From Longitalea luteola (GTDB lineage Bacteria > Bacteroidota > Bacteroidia > Chitinophagales > Chitinophagaceae), in the NCBI RefSeq assembly GCF_017356035.1, contig NZ_JAFIQX010000005.1:159368-223367 (forward strand): a DNA stretch of 64,000 nucleotides. Direction: 5' to 3'. The notes under the pieces are model-generated. The model was not told the origin of the DNA, did not search any database, and was given only the letters and a program-made list of their open reading frames with translations. The position numbers and the translations under genes are program-made. This document shows, in pieces, positions 42,290-51,454 of this stretch (position 1 is the first letter of the stretch; the number at the start of each line of letters is the position of its first letter).

Positions 42290-45200
42290 ATGCGTTTTAT
42301 GCAAAACGCTTTTGAGGCAAAGGCAGTACGAACAACGTGCAAAAGATTGTTGTTGGTGGTGGTTGTAGCTGGTTGTTTGCCATTCATCGCTCGCGCATCC
42401 GGTATTCCCAACATAAATAACACCCGATTTTTCCAGGATACCACTGTGGTACGAGGCAGGGTCTCAGGTACTGAAGAAGGAGGCATTCTGCCCCAGGTAT
42501 CTGTACAGAACCTGGTCTCAGGCAGGGGTACCTTCACCAATACACAGGGTGAGTTTGCCATTGGCGCCCGCCGGGGCGACAGCATCCGGTTCTCCTATAC
42601 CGGCAAAGCTCCCCAAACCATCATTTACCGCGGCGAAAGGTTTATGGAGGTGTTCATGTCGGAAGGCGGTAAAGCGTTATCCGAAGTGATTGTGACCGGT
42701 TTCCAGACCATCGAAAAAAAGAAATTTGCCGGCGCGGCCGCCACTGTAAAAATGGATGATGCCAGGCTGAGCGGTCAAACAGATGTCAGCCGGATGCTCG
42801 AAGGCCGGGCTGCCGGGGTTTCCGTTCAAAACGTGTCGGGCACATTTGGTACCGCACCCAAAGTGCGGGTGCGCGGCGCCACCTCCATCAACGGTGATAA
42901 CAAACCTTTGTGGGTGGTAGACGGTGTGGTGCTGGAAGACATCGTAAACATCTCTAACGACCAGCTGTCGAGCGGCGACCCTACTACTTTGTTAGGTTCC
43001 GCCGTAGCCGGTTTAAATGCCAACGATATTGAAAGCTTCGACATCTTAAAGGACGCCTCTGCCGCCGCTCTTTATGGCGCCAGGGCCATGAACGGGGTAG
43101 TGGTCATCACTACAAAAAGAGGGCGGGCCGGAAAACCCAACGTAAATTATATCGGTAATTTCAGTACTTACCTGAAACCCCATTACCGTGATTTCAATAT
43201 CATGAATTCTGCCCAGCAAATGTCGGTTCTGGCCGAACTCGAGCGCAAAGGCATGCTGAACGCCAACATCCTCGACCGGGGCGATAACGGCGTTTATGGT
43301 AAAATGTACGAACTGCTGAACGAACCGTTACCAGGTGGCAATGGTTTCGTATTGCCCAATACCCAGCCCGCCCGCAAAGCATTTTTGACCCGGTACGCAC
43401 AGGCGAATACCGACTGGTTCGATCTGCTCTTCCGTAATAACTTCACGCAGGAACATTCCCTCAGTATTTCTGCAGGAACCGACCGTTCCCAATCTTATTT
43501 TTCTACCAGTTATTATGGCGATAACGGCTGGACGCCGGCCGATAAAGTAAGCCGTTATACCCTCAACTTCCGCAATAATTATAAGTTCAATGAACGGCTG
43601 TCGGCCGATTTTACTACCGTAGGGTCCATGCGCGAACAGAAAGCGCCCGGTGCGCTCACGCGCAACAGCAACCCGGTAGAAGGTAGTTACGATCGCGATT
43701 TCGACATCAATCCTTTCAGCTATGCCCTCAACTCAAGCCGCACCTTAACGGCATACGACGAGAACGGCAACCGCGAATATTTCCGGCGCAACTTTGCTCC
43801 GTTCAACATCCTCACCGAACTGGAGAACAACTATATGGACCTCAAAGTGATCGACCTGCGGTTGCAGGGAAGCCTGAACTACAAGATCACCCCCTCGCTG
43901 CGGTATGAATTTGTAGGCGCCCTGCGTTTCGTGAAATCGAGCCGTGAGCACCAGATCACCGAGTCGTCGAATATGGCCAATGCCTATCGTGCCGCAAACA
44001 CATCAACCATCAGGGCTAATAACAAGTTCCTGTACCGTGATCCGGAGAACCCCGATGCTGAACCGGTAGTCGTATTGCCGTATGGCGGTTTTTACAACCG
44101 CGTAGAAGACCAGCTGTTGAACTATGATTTCCGGAACAGCCTTAATTTCAATAAAACGATCAACGACCTGCATACGATCACCGCGTTGGTGGGTCAGCAG
44201 GTAAAATATGCCGATCGTCAGCAATTCAACAACACCGGTTATGGCTACCAGTATGAGAATGGCGGCGTGCCTTTCATCGATTACCGCATTCTGAAACAAA
44301 CCATCGAGCTGAACTTCCCGTATTATGGAATGTCTAAGGATTATGACCGCTTTGTGGCCTTTTACGGATCGGGTACCTATACCTATAATTCAAGGTACAA
44401 TTTAACCGCAACAGTACGGTACGATGGTTCGAACCGGTTGGGTAAGTCAAGAAATGCCCGCTGGTTGCCTACCTGGAGCGTGGCCGGTTCATGGAACGTA
44501 GAACAGGAACGCTTTATGGAAAACATTGCCTGGGTAGATGCCCTTACGGTGCGCGCCAGTTATGGTTTAACAGCGAGTATGGGACCTGCCACCAACTCAA
44601 ACATCGTATTGAGGAATATTAATACCAACAGGACCTATTTAACAGAACGGGAGTCGGTGATACAGCTGGCCAACCTGGAGAACAGCGAGCTTACCTGGGA
44701 AAAGTTATACACTACCAACCTGGGTGTTGACGCTACCATGTTGAACAGGCGCCTGAATGTGAGTGTAGACGTATACAACCGCAGCAGCTTCGATCTTATA
44801 AGTGTAGTTAAAACATCAGGCGTAGGCGGTGAGCCGTACAAAGCCGCCAACTATGCCGATATGGAATCGCAGGGTGTTGAATTGCTCGTAGGGTATCTGG
44901 TGTTGAATAACAAGAACTTTAAATGGCGCACCAACCTTACTGCCGGTTACAACACCAATAAAATTACCAATGCCCGCAACGAGCCCCTCATCTGGGACCT
45001 GGTAGCAGCAGAAGGTGGCAATAAACAGGGATACCCCGTACGAAGCCTGTTCTCGATCGACTTTAAAGGACTGGAACATTTTACCGGTACGCCGCAGTTT
45101 GTTGATGAGACCGGCAAAGTGGGCAACAATGTGTACCTGCAGGATCAGAATACCAGCTTCCTGGTGCATGAAGGTCCGGTTGATCCCCGCCTTACCGGCG

Positions 45201-45697
45201 GCTGGTTGAACAGCTTCAGCTACAAGGATTTCACCCTGAGTGTATTCATTACTTACCAGGCTGGTAACAAGATCAGGTTATACCCTGCCTTCAGGAACAG
45301 CTATTCAGACCTGGATGCCATGCCGAAAGAGTTTTATGACCGGTGGACCATGCCTGGCGATGAGCAGTTCACCACAGTGCCTTCCATATTAGGCGCTTTT
45401 GAACAGTCAAAGCTGGCAGGCTCCACGCCGTATAACAACTATAATTATTCAACGGCGCGGGTTGCCAATGGCGATATGATCAGGTTAAAGAACGTTTCGT
45501 TCACCTGGCAGGTGCCCAACAGGATAATTAAAAAGATCGGCCTCAACAGCCTGGCATTACAGGCGGTGTCGAATAATACCTGGTTGATCTATTCCGACAA
45601 AAAGTTAAAGGGGCAGGATCCTGAGTTCTTCAATACCGGTGGTATTGCCCAGCCCGTTCAAAAACAGTTTACGTTCTCATTGAAACTGGGAGTATAA
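42290..45697 (+). CDS. SusC/RagA-family TonB-dependent transporter
   Basis: 1135-residue outer-membrane importer. The N-terminus has a signal region (KRLLLVVVVAGCLPFIARA), then a carboxypeptidase-regulatory-like domain (VVRGRVSGTEEGGILPQVSV) and the SusC signature ALSEVIVTGFQTIEKKKFAG. The plug follows (ISRML-type VSRMLEGRAAGVSVQNVSG, VRVRGATSINGDNKPLWVVD, DASAAALYGARAMNGVVVIT) and a long beta-barrel ending FTFSLKLGV. It imports ligand with SusD, powered by TonB/ExbBD. Its TAA stop is the first three bases of a TAACGC heptad array. The substrate is not evident; no glycoside hydrolase is linked. Confidence 0.96.
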   Translation: MRFMQNAFEAKAVRTTCKRLLLVVVVAGCLPFIARASGIPNINNTRFFQDTTVVRGRVSGTEEGGILPQVSVQNLVSGRGTFTNTQGEFAIGARRGDSIRFSYTGKAPQTIIYRGERFMEVFMSEGGKALSEVIVTGFQTIEKKKFAGAAATVKMDDARLSGQTDVSRMLEGRAAGVSVQNVSGTFGTAPKVRVRGATSINGDNKPLWVVDGVVLEDIVNISNDQLSSGDPTTLLGSAVAGLNANDIESFDILKDASAAALYGARAMNGVVVITTKRGRAGKPNVNYIGNFSTYLKPHYRDFNIMNSAQQMSVLAELERKGMLNANILDRGDNGVYGKMYELLNEPLPGGNGFVLPNTQPARKAFLTRYAQANTDWFDLLFRNNFTQEHSLSISAGTDRSQSYFSTSYYGDNGWTPADKVSRYTLNFRNNYKFNERLSADFTTVGSMREQKAPGALTRNSNPVEGSYDRDFDINPFSYALNSSRTLTAYDENGNREYFRRNFAPFNILTELENNYMDLKVIDLRLQGSLNYKITPSLRYEFVGALRFVKSSREHQITESSNMANAYRAANTSTIRANNKFLYRDPENPDAEPVVVLPYGGFYNRVEDQLLNYDFRNSLNFNKTINDLHTITALVGQQVKYADRQQFNNTGYGYQYENGGVPFIDYRILKQTIELNFPYYGMSKDYDRFVAFYGSGTYTYNSRYNLTATVRYDGSNRLGKSRNARWLPTWSVAGSWNVEQERFMENIAWVDALTVRASYGLTASMGPATNSNIVLRNINTNRTYLTERESVIQLANLENSELTWEKLYTTNLGVDATMLNRRLNVSVDVYNRSSFDLISVVKTSGVGGEPYKAANYADMESQGVELLVGYLVLNNKNFKWRTNLTAGYNTNKITNARNEPLIWDLVAAEGGNKQGYPVRSLFSIDFKGLEHFTGTPQFVDETGKVGNNVYLQDQNTSFLVHEGPVDPRLTGGWLNSFSYKDFTLSVFITYQAGNKIRLYPAFRNSYSDLDAMPKEFYDRWTMPGDEQFTTVPSILGAFEQSKLAGSTPYNNYNYSTARVANGDMIRLKNVSFTWQVPNRIIKKIGLNSLALQAVSNNTWLIYSDKKLKGQDPEFFNTGGIAQPVQKQFTFSLKLGV

Positions 45698-45757
45698 CGC
45701 GAAACGCAGAACGCTTAACGCTTAACGCAGAACGCTTAACGCAGAACGCAGAACGTA
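45695..45757. repeat. Heptad array TAACGC(T/A) / GAACGC
   Basis: Nine words: TAACGCG, AAACGCA, GAACGCT, TAACGCT, TAACGCA, GAACGCT, TAACGCA, GAACGCA, GAACG. It fills the susC-susD gap inside one operon and contains the susC stop codon. Confidence 0.95.
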
Positions 45758-45778
45758 AAAAGAAAAAAGGTAAATACA

Positions 45779-47239
45779 ATGCAAAAGATACTATCATATA
45801 CAGCATTTGCACTGCTTTTTTCAACAGCAGGATGTAAAAAGTTCCTTGAAAAAAATCCCGACAACCGGGCCGCTGTAAGTACGCCCTCCCAGGTATCGCA
45901 GCTGTTGGGAACAGCTTATCCGCAGGGCAACTATATGGCCTTTACCGAATCCATCTCGGATAATGTGACCGATAAAGGAAGCGGCACGCAGGAAAGGATC
46001 AATGTGGATCCATACTTTTTCCAGGACGTGGCCGATAACCAGCAGGATTCACCGGAGAATTACTGGAATGCCTGTTATACAGCCATCGCCGCCGCCAACC
46101 AGGCATTGGAAGCCATTAGAAACGCAGCCGACACTACCTTGTACAGTGCCCAGAAAGGTGAGGCGCTGGTTTGCCGCGCCTATGCGCATTTTATGCTGGT
46201 GACCTTGTTCTCGAAAGTGTACGATCCGGGCACGGCTGCACAGGACATGGGCATTCCATATGTGACCACACCCGAGAATGTGGTATTCAAGAATTACGAT
46301 CGCAGAACGGTAGCCTATGTTTATCAAATGATCGAACAGGACCTTACCCAGGGTTTACCGCTGATCGACGATACCAAATACACGGTACCCCGTTACCATT
46401 TTACCAAAGCTGCGGCCAATGCTTTTGCTGCCCGGTTCTATCTTTTCAAACAGGAATACGCCAAGGTAGTTACCCATGCGAATGCTATATTTTCCGGCGG
46501 CAACATTACCTCCCTGCTGCGCCCCTGGAATACGGTTTACCTTACCAAAACACCGCAGGAGATGTGGGCGCTTTACCAGAAAGCTACCGAACCGGCAAAC
46601 CTGTTACTGGTTGAAACTGTGTCGAACTGGGGACGTGATTATTTTACCGTACGCTATGCCATGAACTCGGAAAAGCGCGATGAGATATACGAATCCGAGA
46701 GAATATTCAGCGACACCTCCGAATGGGCTTTCAGGTATCAGACCTATACAGCGGGCACCAACAACTATCTGGTGCCAAAGATCAATGAATATTTCGTGCG
46801 CAACTCGGTAAATGCCAATATCGGTTTACCTTATGTGATGGTGCCGTTATTCACCACTGAAGAAGTATTATTCAACAGGGCGGAAGCATATATTTATCTT
46901 AATAACGTAAATGCTGCTATCCAGGACCTGAATACCTATGCAAGCACCCGTGTCGTTGGTTACAAGACTGCCGACCATCAGATCACGCCCGACAAACTGA
47001 AGGCAGCTTATGGCTCAAACGACGTACGCCTAAATGCCTTGAACGCATTGCTCGATTTTAAACGGGCCGAATACGTTCAGGAAGGCATGCGCTGGTTCGA
47101 TATAATACGGTATGACATTACAGTTACCCATACAACCACGGATGGCCGCACGTTGAGTTTGCCGGCGAATTCTCCGCAACGGGTATTCCAGCTGCCAGAA
47201 TCGGTATCGTTATCGGGTATGCCTTTAAACCCGAGATGA
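45779..47239 (+). CDS. SusD/RagB-family nutrient-binding lipoprotein
   Basis: 486-residue surface lipoprotein that caps the SusC barrel. Signal YTAFALLFSTAGC, then KKFLEKNPDNRAAV. SusD-type TPR helices are seen in AYTAIAAANQALEAIRN-like YTAIAAANQALEAIRNAADT, GEALVCRAYAHFMLVTLFSK and the C-terminal LNALLDFKRAEYVQEGMRWF, a strong SusD/RagB signature, ending LPESVSLSGMPLNPR. It follows SusC after a heptad array and is followed by the metallohydrolase. Confidence 0.95.
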   Translation: MQKILSYTAFALLFSTAGCKKFLEKNPDNRAAVSTPSQVSQLLGTAYPQGNYMAFTESISDNVTDKGSGTQERINVDPYFFQDVADNQQDSPENYWNACYTAIAAANQALEAIRNAADTTLYSAQKGEALVCRAYAHFMLVTLFSKVYDPGTAAQDMGIPYVTTPENVVFKNYDRRTVAYVYQMIEQDLTQGLPLIDDTKYTVPRYHFTKAAANAFAARFYLFKQEYAKVVTHANAIFSGGNITSLLRPWNTVYLTKTPQEMWALYQKATEPANLLLVETVSNWGRDYFTVRYAMNSEKRDEIYESERIFSDTSEWAFRYQTYTAGTNNYLVPKINEYFVRNSVNANIGLPYVMVPLFTTEEVLFNRAEAYIYLNNVNAAIQDLNTYASTRVVGYKTADHQITPDKLKAAYGSNDVRLNALNALLDFKRAEYVQEGMRWFDIIRYDITVTHTTTDGRTLSLPANSPQRVFQLPESVSLSGMPLNPR

Positions 47240-47276
47240 GTTCTAAGTTTTAAGTAATAAGTTCTAAGTAATAAAT
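47237..47276. repeat. Heptad array GTTCTAA / GTAATAA
   Basis: GTTCTAA, GTTTTAA, GTAATAA, GTTCTAA, GTAATAA directly after the susD TGA stop. It fills most of the gap to the next gene of the operon. Confidence 0.92.
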
Positions 47277-47286
47277 AGCAACTGAT

Positions 47287-48168
47287 ATGTTCAAACATAA
47301 AATATACCTTGTTTTACTGGCGCTGGCGGTTTTTGCGTCGTGTAAAAAGGAAGATGACCTGGGCGATGTGAGTAATATTCCCGGGCTTGGCGGCGACACC
47401 TGGGCAGCTACGCCAATCGATAACTGGATACGAGATACCCTTACCACACCCTTTAATGTTGCGGCCAAATATAAATGGGACCAGGGTGAACTGGATTTCG
47501 ATAAAACCTTAACGCCTCCTAAGGAAGAGAAGATCATCCCGCTGCTTAGCGCCATCAAAAAAGTATGGATCGATAACTATGTGGCCGAAGCCGGAAAGCT
47601 GTTCATGCAAAAATATATTCCCAAGTTCTTTGTATTGGTGGGCAGCGCCAACTGGAACATCGACGGCACCATCACCCTGGGTACAGCCGAAGGTGGCCGG
47701 CGCATTGTATTATACGTATTGAATGATTTCAGGATAAAAGGTATGCCGGGTTATGTACCGTCAGACTCGGTTGAGGTTAAAATGATGTTCCATACCATTG
47801 AGCATGAGTTCGCACACATTATGCACCAGACAGTAATGTACCCCGAAGACTTCAAACGCATTTCTGTAGGTGATTATACTTCTAACTGGAACAACGTTCG
47901 TGATGATGAAGCCAACGAAAAGGGATTTGTTTCAGCCTATGCGCAAAGTGCAGCCGACGAAGACTTTGTGGAAATGATCTCCCTGATGCTTGTTGAAGGA
48001 AGGGACGGGTTTGAATCATTTTTGAAAACCATTTCCAATCCGGCCGCGGTAGACAAGTTGCGTCAGAAGGAAACGATCGTGGTCAACTATTTTAAAGATG
48101 TATGGGGCATCAACTTTTATAGTTTGCAAACCCGTACACGTAATTCGATCAATGCATTGATGTATTAA
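47287..48168 (+). CDS. Zinc metallohydrolase lipoprotein of SusCD locus
   Basis: 293-residue lipoprotein (signal VLLALAVFASC) with the zinc-binding motif HTIEHEFAHIMHQ near residue 175, an HExxH protease-type site, and a downstream DEANEKGFVSAYAQ and DEDFVEMISLML where the third ligand may lie. It matches the substrate-import-associated zinc metallohydrolase family known next to SusC/SusD pairs. Probably it processes the imported ligand, likely a peptide, at the cell surface. It ends with a TAA that is part of the following repeat element. Confidence 0.88.
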   Translation: MFKHKIYLVLLALAVFASCKKEDDLGDVSNIPGLGGDTWAATPIDNWIRDTLTTPFNVAAKYKWDQGELDFDKTLTPPKEEKIIPLLSAIKKVWIDNYVAEAGKLFMQKYIPKFFVLVGSANWNIDGTITLGTAEGGRRIVLYVLNDFRIKGMPGYVPSDSVEVKMMFHTIEHEFAHIMHQTVMYPEDFKRISVGDYTSNWNNVRDDEANEKGFVSAYAQSAADEDFVEMISLMLVEGRDGFESFLKTISNPAAVDKLRQKETIVVNYFKDVWGINFYSLQTRTRNSINALMY

Positions 48169-48369
48169 ACGCTAAACGCAGAACGCTGAACGCTGAACGC
48201 AGAACGCTGAACGCTAAACCTGCCTGCCGGCAGGCATGCGCAAAACGCAAAAGCAGAAGCCGCCAAAGCGCACAGGCGCAAAACGCGGAAATGCCATCCT
48301 TCCTGATGCCGGCAGTTGTAAAATGCGGAAACCAGCGTTGAGCATTAAGCTTTAAGCGTTAAGCTTTAT
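48166..48369. repeat. Inverted heptad element AACGCTG with GC-rich centre
   Basis: The left arm repeats TAAACGC, TAAACGC, AGAACGC, TGAACGC (48166-48217); the right arm has GCATTAAGC, TTTAAGCGTTAAGC (48341-48366), inverted. The centre begins CCTGCCTGCCGGCAGGC (48219-48235), the motif also seen at 11780, and continues with degenerate words GCAAAAC and GCGCAAAAC. It contains the stop of the metallohydrolase gene. Confidence 0.93.
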
Positions 48370-48389
48370 TCACGATTAAAGAGACAGGT

Positions 48390-49709
48390 ATGAATAAGAA
48401 CCTATTATATTTTCTACTCGCTATAGCCCTGCTTGCCTCGTGCCGGAAGGACGACGACAATGTGTTCGATAAAACACCTGACGAGCGGCTCAATGAGGCC
48501 CTGGCAGCTTATCAGAAGGCCCTTACCGGCTCCCCTTTCGGGTGGAATGGAAACCTTACCACCGCCGATGGCGGCACTTACCGCTTCTATTTTAATTTTA
48601 ACGACAGCAACCGGGTAGTAATGTACAGTGATTTTGACAGCACTACCGCTACGGTGACCAAAGAAAGCAGTTACCGGTTAAAGGCGTTGCAGCAACCCAG
48701 TCTCATATTCGATACCTATTCGTACATACATATTCTCAGCGACCCTGATGGGTCTGTAAGCGGAGGCGGCAACGGCCAGGGATTAAAGGCTGATTTCGAG
48801 TTTCGGGTCGATACCGTAACGGCAGACAGTATCAGTTTAACCGGCCGGTTCAACGGCAGCAGGCTGAGCCTGCGAAAAGCCGTTCAATCAGACGTATCGG
48901 TATGGGCGAATAAACAGGTGACCAACGGCGTAGTAAAGTTCAAGGACTATTGGAAATTCCTGCTTTACTGGAAACGGCTTAACTATCGCAACGGGGATTA
49001 CGAACTGCAATTTGATACAACCGTGAAAAAAGTAACTGTTTCCTGGGGAACCGGTAACCAGGCACAGTCGGTTACCAGGGGCTATTATTTTTGGGCAAAC
49101 GGTGTATACTTTACTGATCCTGTTGTAAACGGGGCCACCTCTATACCTGGGTTCACCATTAACAACTTTAATGCGGGGGCCCAGGTAATGAATGTAGCTG
49201 TGAATGGCACTGCCGCCACCATAACCGGCGCCAATGCGCCTGTTAATCCCGATGTAAGAAGTGCCGTCAACCGCTGGTGGGGCCAGGGTGCTGCCGGTGA
49301 TAATTACTGGATCTCGTTCGATGGCTTTCACATAAATGGGGTAGACGATGCCTACAACCTTAAATCGTTGAAGAACGATACATCTCAATTCTATTTCTTA
49401 CTGTACAAACCGAATTCCAACGGTGTTGATGCATTCTTTAGTATTTATCTCGATTCAGCTGAAAGTGCCCTCGACCTGGTTGCCGGTTCATGGGTGGGCA
49501 TGACGGCCAACTCTGCGGGCCGGGCAAACTTTAGTCTGGTTGAAGAACACCAGGACATACCCTGGCCTGGTAGCGGACCGCTGGTTGATACCCGTAATCT
49601 GCTCTTTGCACCTACAGGCTACTATTTTGTACAAAGCAGCGCCAATTCATTCGATATGGTTAGCGTTGCCGATGCAAAGGTGTGGGTTTCGTGGCTCTGG
49701 ATCTTCTGA
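48390..49709 (+). CDS. DUF4302-family lipoprotein of SusCD locus
   Basis: 439 residues, lipoprotein signal (LLAIALLASC), then RKDDDNVFDKTPDERLNEAL. DUF4302 proteins accompany SusC/SusD pairs that carry the zinc metallohydrolase, and are thought to be surface-exposed accessory ligand-binding proteins. The sequence shows SPFGWNGNLTTADGGTYRFY and a long beta-rich body ending VWVSWLWIF. It is the last gene of the operon; a modest hairpin follows. Confidence 0.85.
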   Translation: MNKNLLYFLLAIALLASCRKDDDNVFDKTPDERLNEALAAYQKALTGSPFGWNGNLTTADGGTYRFYFNFNDSNRVVMYSDFDSTTATVTKESSYRLKALQQPSLIFDTYSYIHILSDPDGSVSGGGNGQGLKADFEFRVDTVTADSISLTGRFNGSRLSLRKAVQSDVSVWANKQVTNGVVKFKDYWKFLLYWKRLNYRNGDYELQFDTTVKKVTVSWGTGNQAQSVTRGYYFWANGVYFTDPVVNGATSIPGFTINNFNAGAQVMNVAVNGTAATITGANAPVNPDVRSAVNRWWGQGAAGDNYWISFDGFHINGVDDAYNLKSLKNDTSQFYFLLYKPNSNGVDAFFSIYLDSAESALDLVAGSWVGMTANSAGRANFSLVEEHQDIPWPGSGPLVDTRNLLFAPTGYYFVQSSANSFDMVSVADAKVWVSWLWIF

Positions 49710-49736
49710 CGATATTGTAATTGCATTGTAAATACA

Positions 49737-49770
49737 AAGGCCCTGACGATACTGCCGGGGCCTTGTTATT
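49737..49770 (+). terminator. Weak terminator of the SusCD operon
   Basis: 7-bp arms AAGGCCC/GGGCCTT with a 14-base loop, followed by GTTATTT. A second small inverted repeat (CTCCCG/CGGGAG) lies at 49783-49802, so it may work for both convergent units. Confidence 0.45.
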
Positions 49771-49858
49771 TAAAAACGGGCCCTCCCGATTATAACCGGG
49801 AGAAGCGCCGTTGTAGAGAGTCTCGACTCTGCTGACTGCAAGTTGGAAAGGAGTTGCG

Positions 49859-50851
49859 TCAAATTCTCACCGTGCCCTTCTTGTCTTTGTCCTTTTTGTC
49901 ATCCTTGTTCATATTGATGTTCAGATTGTGGCCGATGGTTATCTTACCGAATTCTGATTTTATTTTCATGGCGGTACTACCATTGCCCGATCTGCCGGTG
50001 AATTTTTTATCGAACCGCGGACCATGCCCCTCATCGTCGTCTTTCTCTTCTTTTATCTCCAGGTTGGTCTTATTCTGCAGGTCGCCAAAATGTGTGCTGA
50101 TATCAAAATTGGCAGAGATATTATTTTGCAGATCGAGGTACAGGTTAGAAAAACTGTTTTTTACGGTAAGCGTCCTCGTGTTGTTATCAACCCGCAGTTT
50201 GGCCACGTCACAATGTTCAAAGACCGCATTTACATTGCCGTCGAGATTATCGATGACCGCTTTGGAGAATTTGATGACCACATTGCCATTGTTGATGCCG
50301 CCAATGGTGCCTTTACCAAACTCGATCTGCACTTTTGCATTGGCCAGTTTGCCGGTAGTTAAACTGCCGAACTTGCTTTCAAGCGATACATCGCCACTGT
50401 GATCGCCGATGCTCATAGGCCCAAAGTGGTTGATGGCGGTAAGTGCGTTGCGCGCCGGTAGATATACGACATAGTCGATATTGAACTGTTGTTTCTCGCC
50501 TTTGCCCCATTTGGTGTCTTTCTTTTTATCAAATTTTGTTTCAAAAAAAACGCCGCCATTCTTCTTGCCATCTTCAATACTGATGTGATCGAGGATAGCC
50601 TGTGCCTTTTCGTCGGTGCCGGCTTCAGCGGTGATGGTTACGGTTGCTTTCACCTCGTCCCTGTCCCAGGTATTTATCTGCAGCTCGCCAAACTGATTGT
50701 TGAAAGAGATCTTGTCATTGCTGCTTACGTTATAGGACTTGGTATAGGTCTTCGTTTTTTTCACTACCGGGTCACCGGCAAAAACCGTTACCGATGTTGC
50801 CAGGCAGGTAAAAAGTAAGAGGAGGTTATATCTTTTTATTATTGCTGTCAT
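49859..50851 (-). CDS. Exported beta-rich protein (putative adhesin-like)
   Basis: 330 residues with a signal peptide (NLLLLFTCLATSVTVFA). Short repeats with alternating hydrophobic residues (ISFNNQFGELQINTWDRDEV, FGPMSIGDHSGDVSLESKFG, LTTGKLANAKVQIEFGKGTI) suggest a solenoid of the DUF4097 putative adhesin type. The C-terminal 40 residues are highly charged (NMNKDDKKDKDKKGTVRI). Its start overlaps the anti-sigma gene end by 26 bases. As third gene of an ECF sigma operon it is probably part of the envelope response. Confidence 0.75.
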   Translation of the reverse strand: MTAIIKRYNLLLLFTCLATSVTVFAGDPVVKKTKTYTKSYNVSSNDKISFNNQFGELQINTWDRDEVKATVTITAEAGTDEKAQAILDHISIEDGKKNGGVFFETKFDKKKDTKWGKGEKQQFNIDYVVYLPARNALTAINHFGPMSIGDHSGDVSLESKFGSLTTGKLANAKVQIEFGKGTIGGINNGNVVIKFSKAVIDNLDGNVNAVFEHCDVAKLRVDNNTRTLTVKNSFSNLYLDLQNNISANFDISTHFGDLQNKTNLEIKEEKDDDEGHGPRFDKKFTGRSGNGSTAMKIKSEFGKITIGHNLNINMNKDDKKDKDKKGTVRI

Positions 50852-51452
50852 GATGATTACTTTTTGATGCTTTGATTTGATTGATAATACTTAATTGCTG
50901 ATTGAGGATCTCGGTCTGCAGCCTCAGGTTCTCAATCATGGCTTCCAGTAATTGTTCGCGGTTAGGATTTTCCGGGAGTTCTTGTTGCAACGCGTTGTAA
51001 GAGCTATCGAGCTTATTGATATCCGAAACAAACTTTTTATATAAAACAGGGTTTTCTTTTTCAATTGCCTTCAGTTCATTTTGCTTGTCTTCAATGAGCC
51101 GCGTGAACTGGTATACTTCCTTCGCATAGTTTGGATTGATCTCCTTCAGGATCGGGTCGTTCGCCGGAGGCGTATCGGGTCGTTCCTGCTGCACCACAGA
51201 AGGCTGGTTGTTGCTCCGGTTGGTCAGTAGGGAGAAGATACCTATACCGGCCAGCACCAGGATGGCTGCGGCGGCGCTCCAGCGAAGCAGGGTGAATACA
51301 AGTAATGTCCGGTTCTTTGAAGTTTGCTTTTGTTCAGTGGGTTTGCCGTCAGTCAGTTGTTGTTCCAGCTTTTTCCATACCTGTTCCCCGGGTTCATCAG
51401 CGTTGAACTGGTCACGATGGTCACGAATAAATTGTTCTAAACCTTTACTCAT
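50826..51452 (-). CDS. Anti-sigma-factor-like single-pass membrane protein
   Basis: 208 residues: a short cytoplasmic N-terminal region (MSKGLEQFIRDHRDQFNADE), a membrane helix near residues 55-75 (WSAAAAILVLAGIGIFSLL), and a periplasmic coiled-coil part (NKLDSSYNALQQELPENPNR, ENLRLQTEILNQQLSIINQI). The arrangement and the position two bases after the sigma gene fit a cognate anti-sigma factor, though no classical zinc-binding motif is visible. The ATG at 51452 is preferred to a TTG two codons upstream. Confidence 0.75.
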   Translation of the reverse strand: MSKGLEQFIRDHRDQFNADEPGEQVWKKLEQQLTDGKPTEQKQTSKNRTLLVFTLLRWSAAAAILVLAGIGIFSLLTNRSNNQPSVVQQERPDTPPANDPILKEINPNYAKEVYQFTRLIEDKQNELKAIEKENPVLYKKFVSDINKLDSSYNALQQELPENPNREQLLEAMIENLRLQTEILNQQLSIINQIKASKSNHHDSNNKKI

Positions 51453-51454
51453 TG

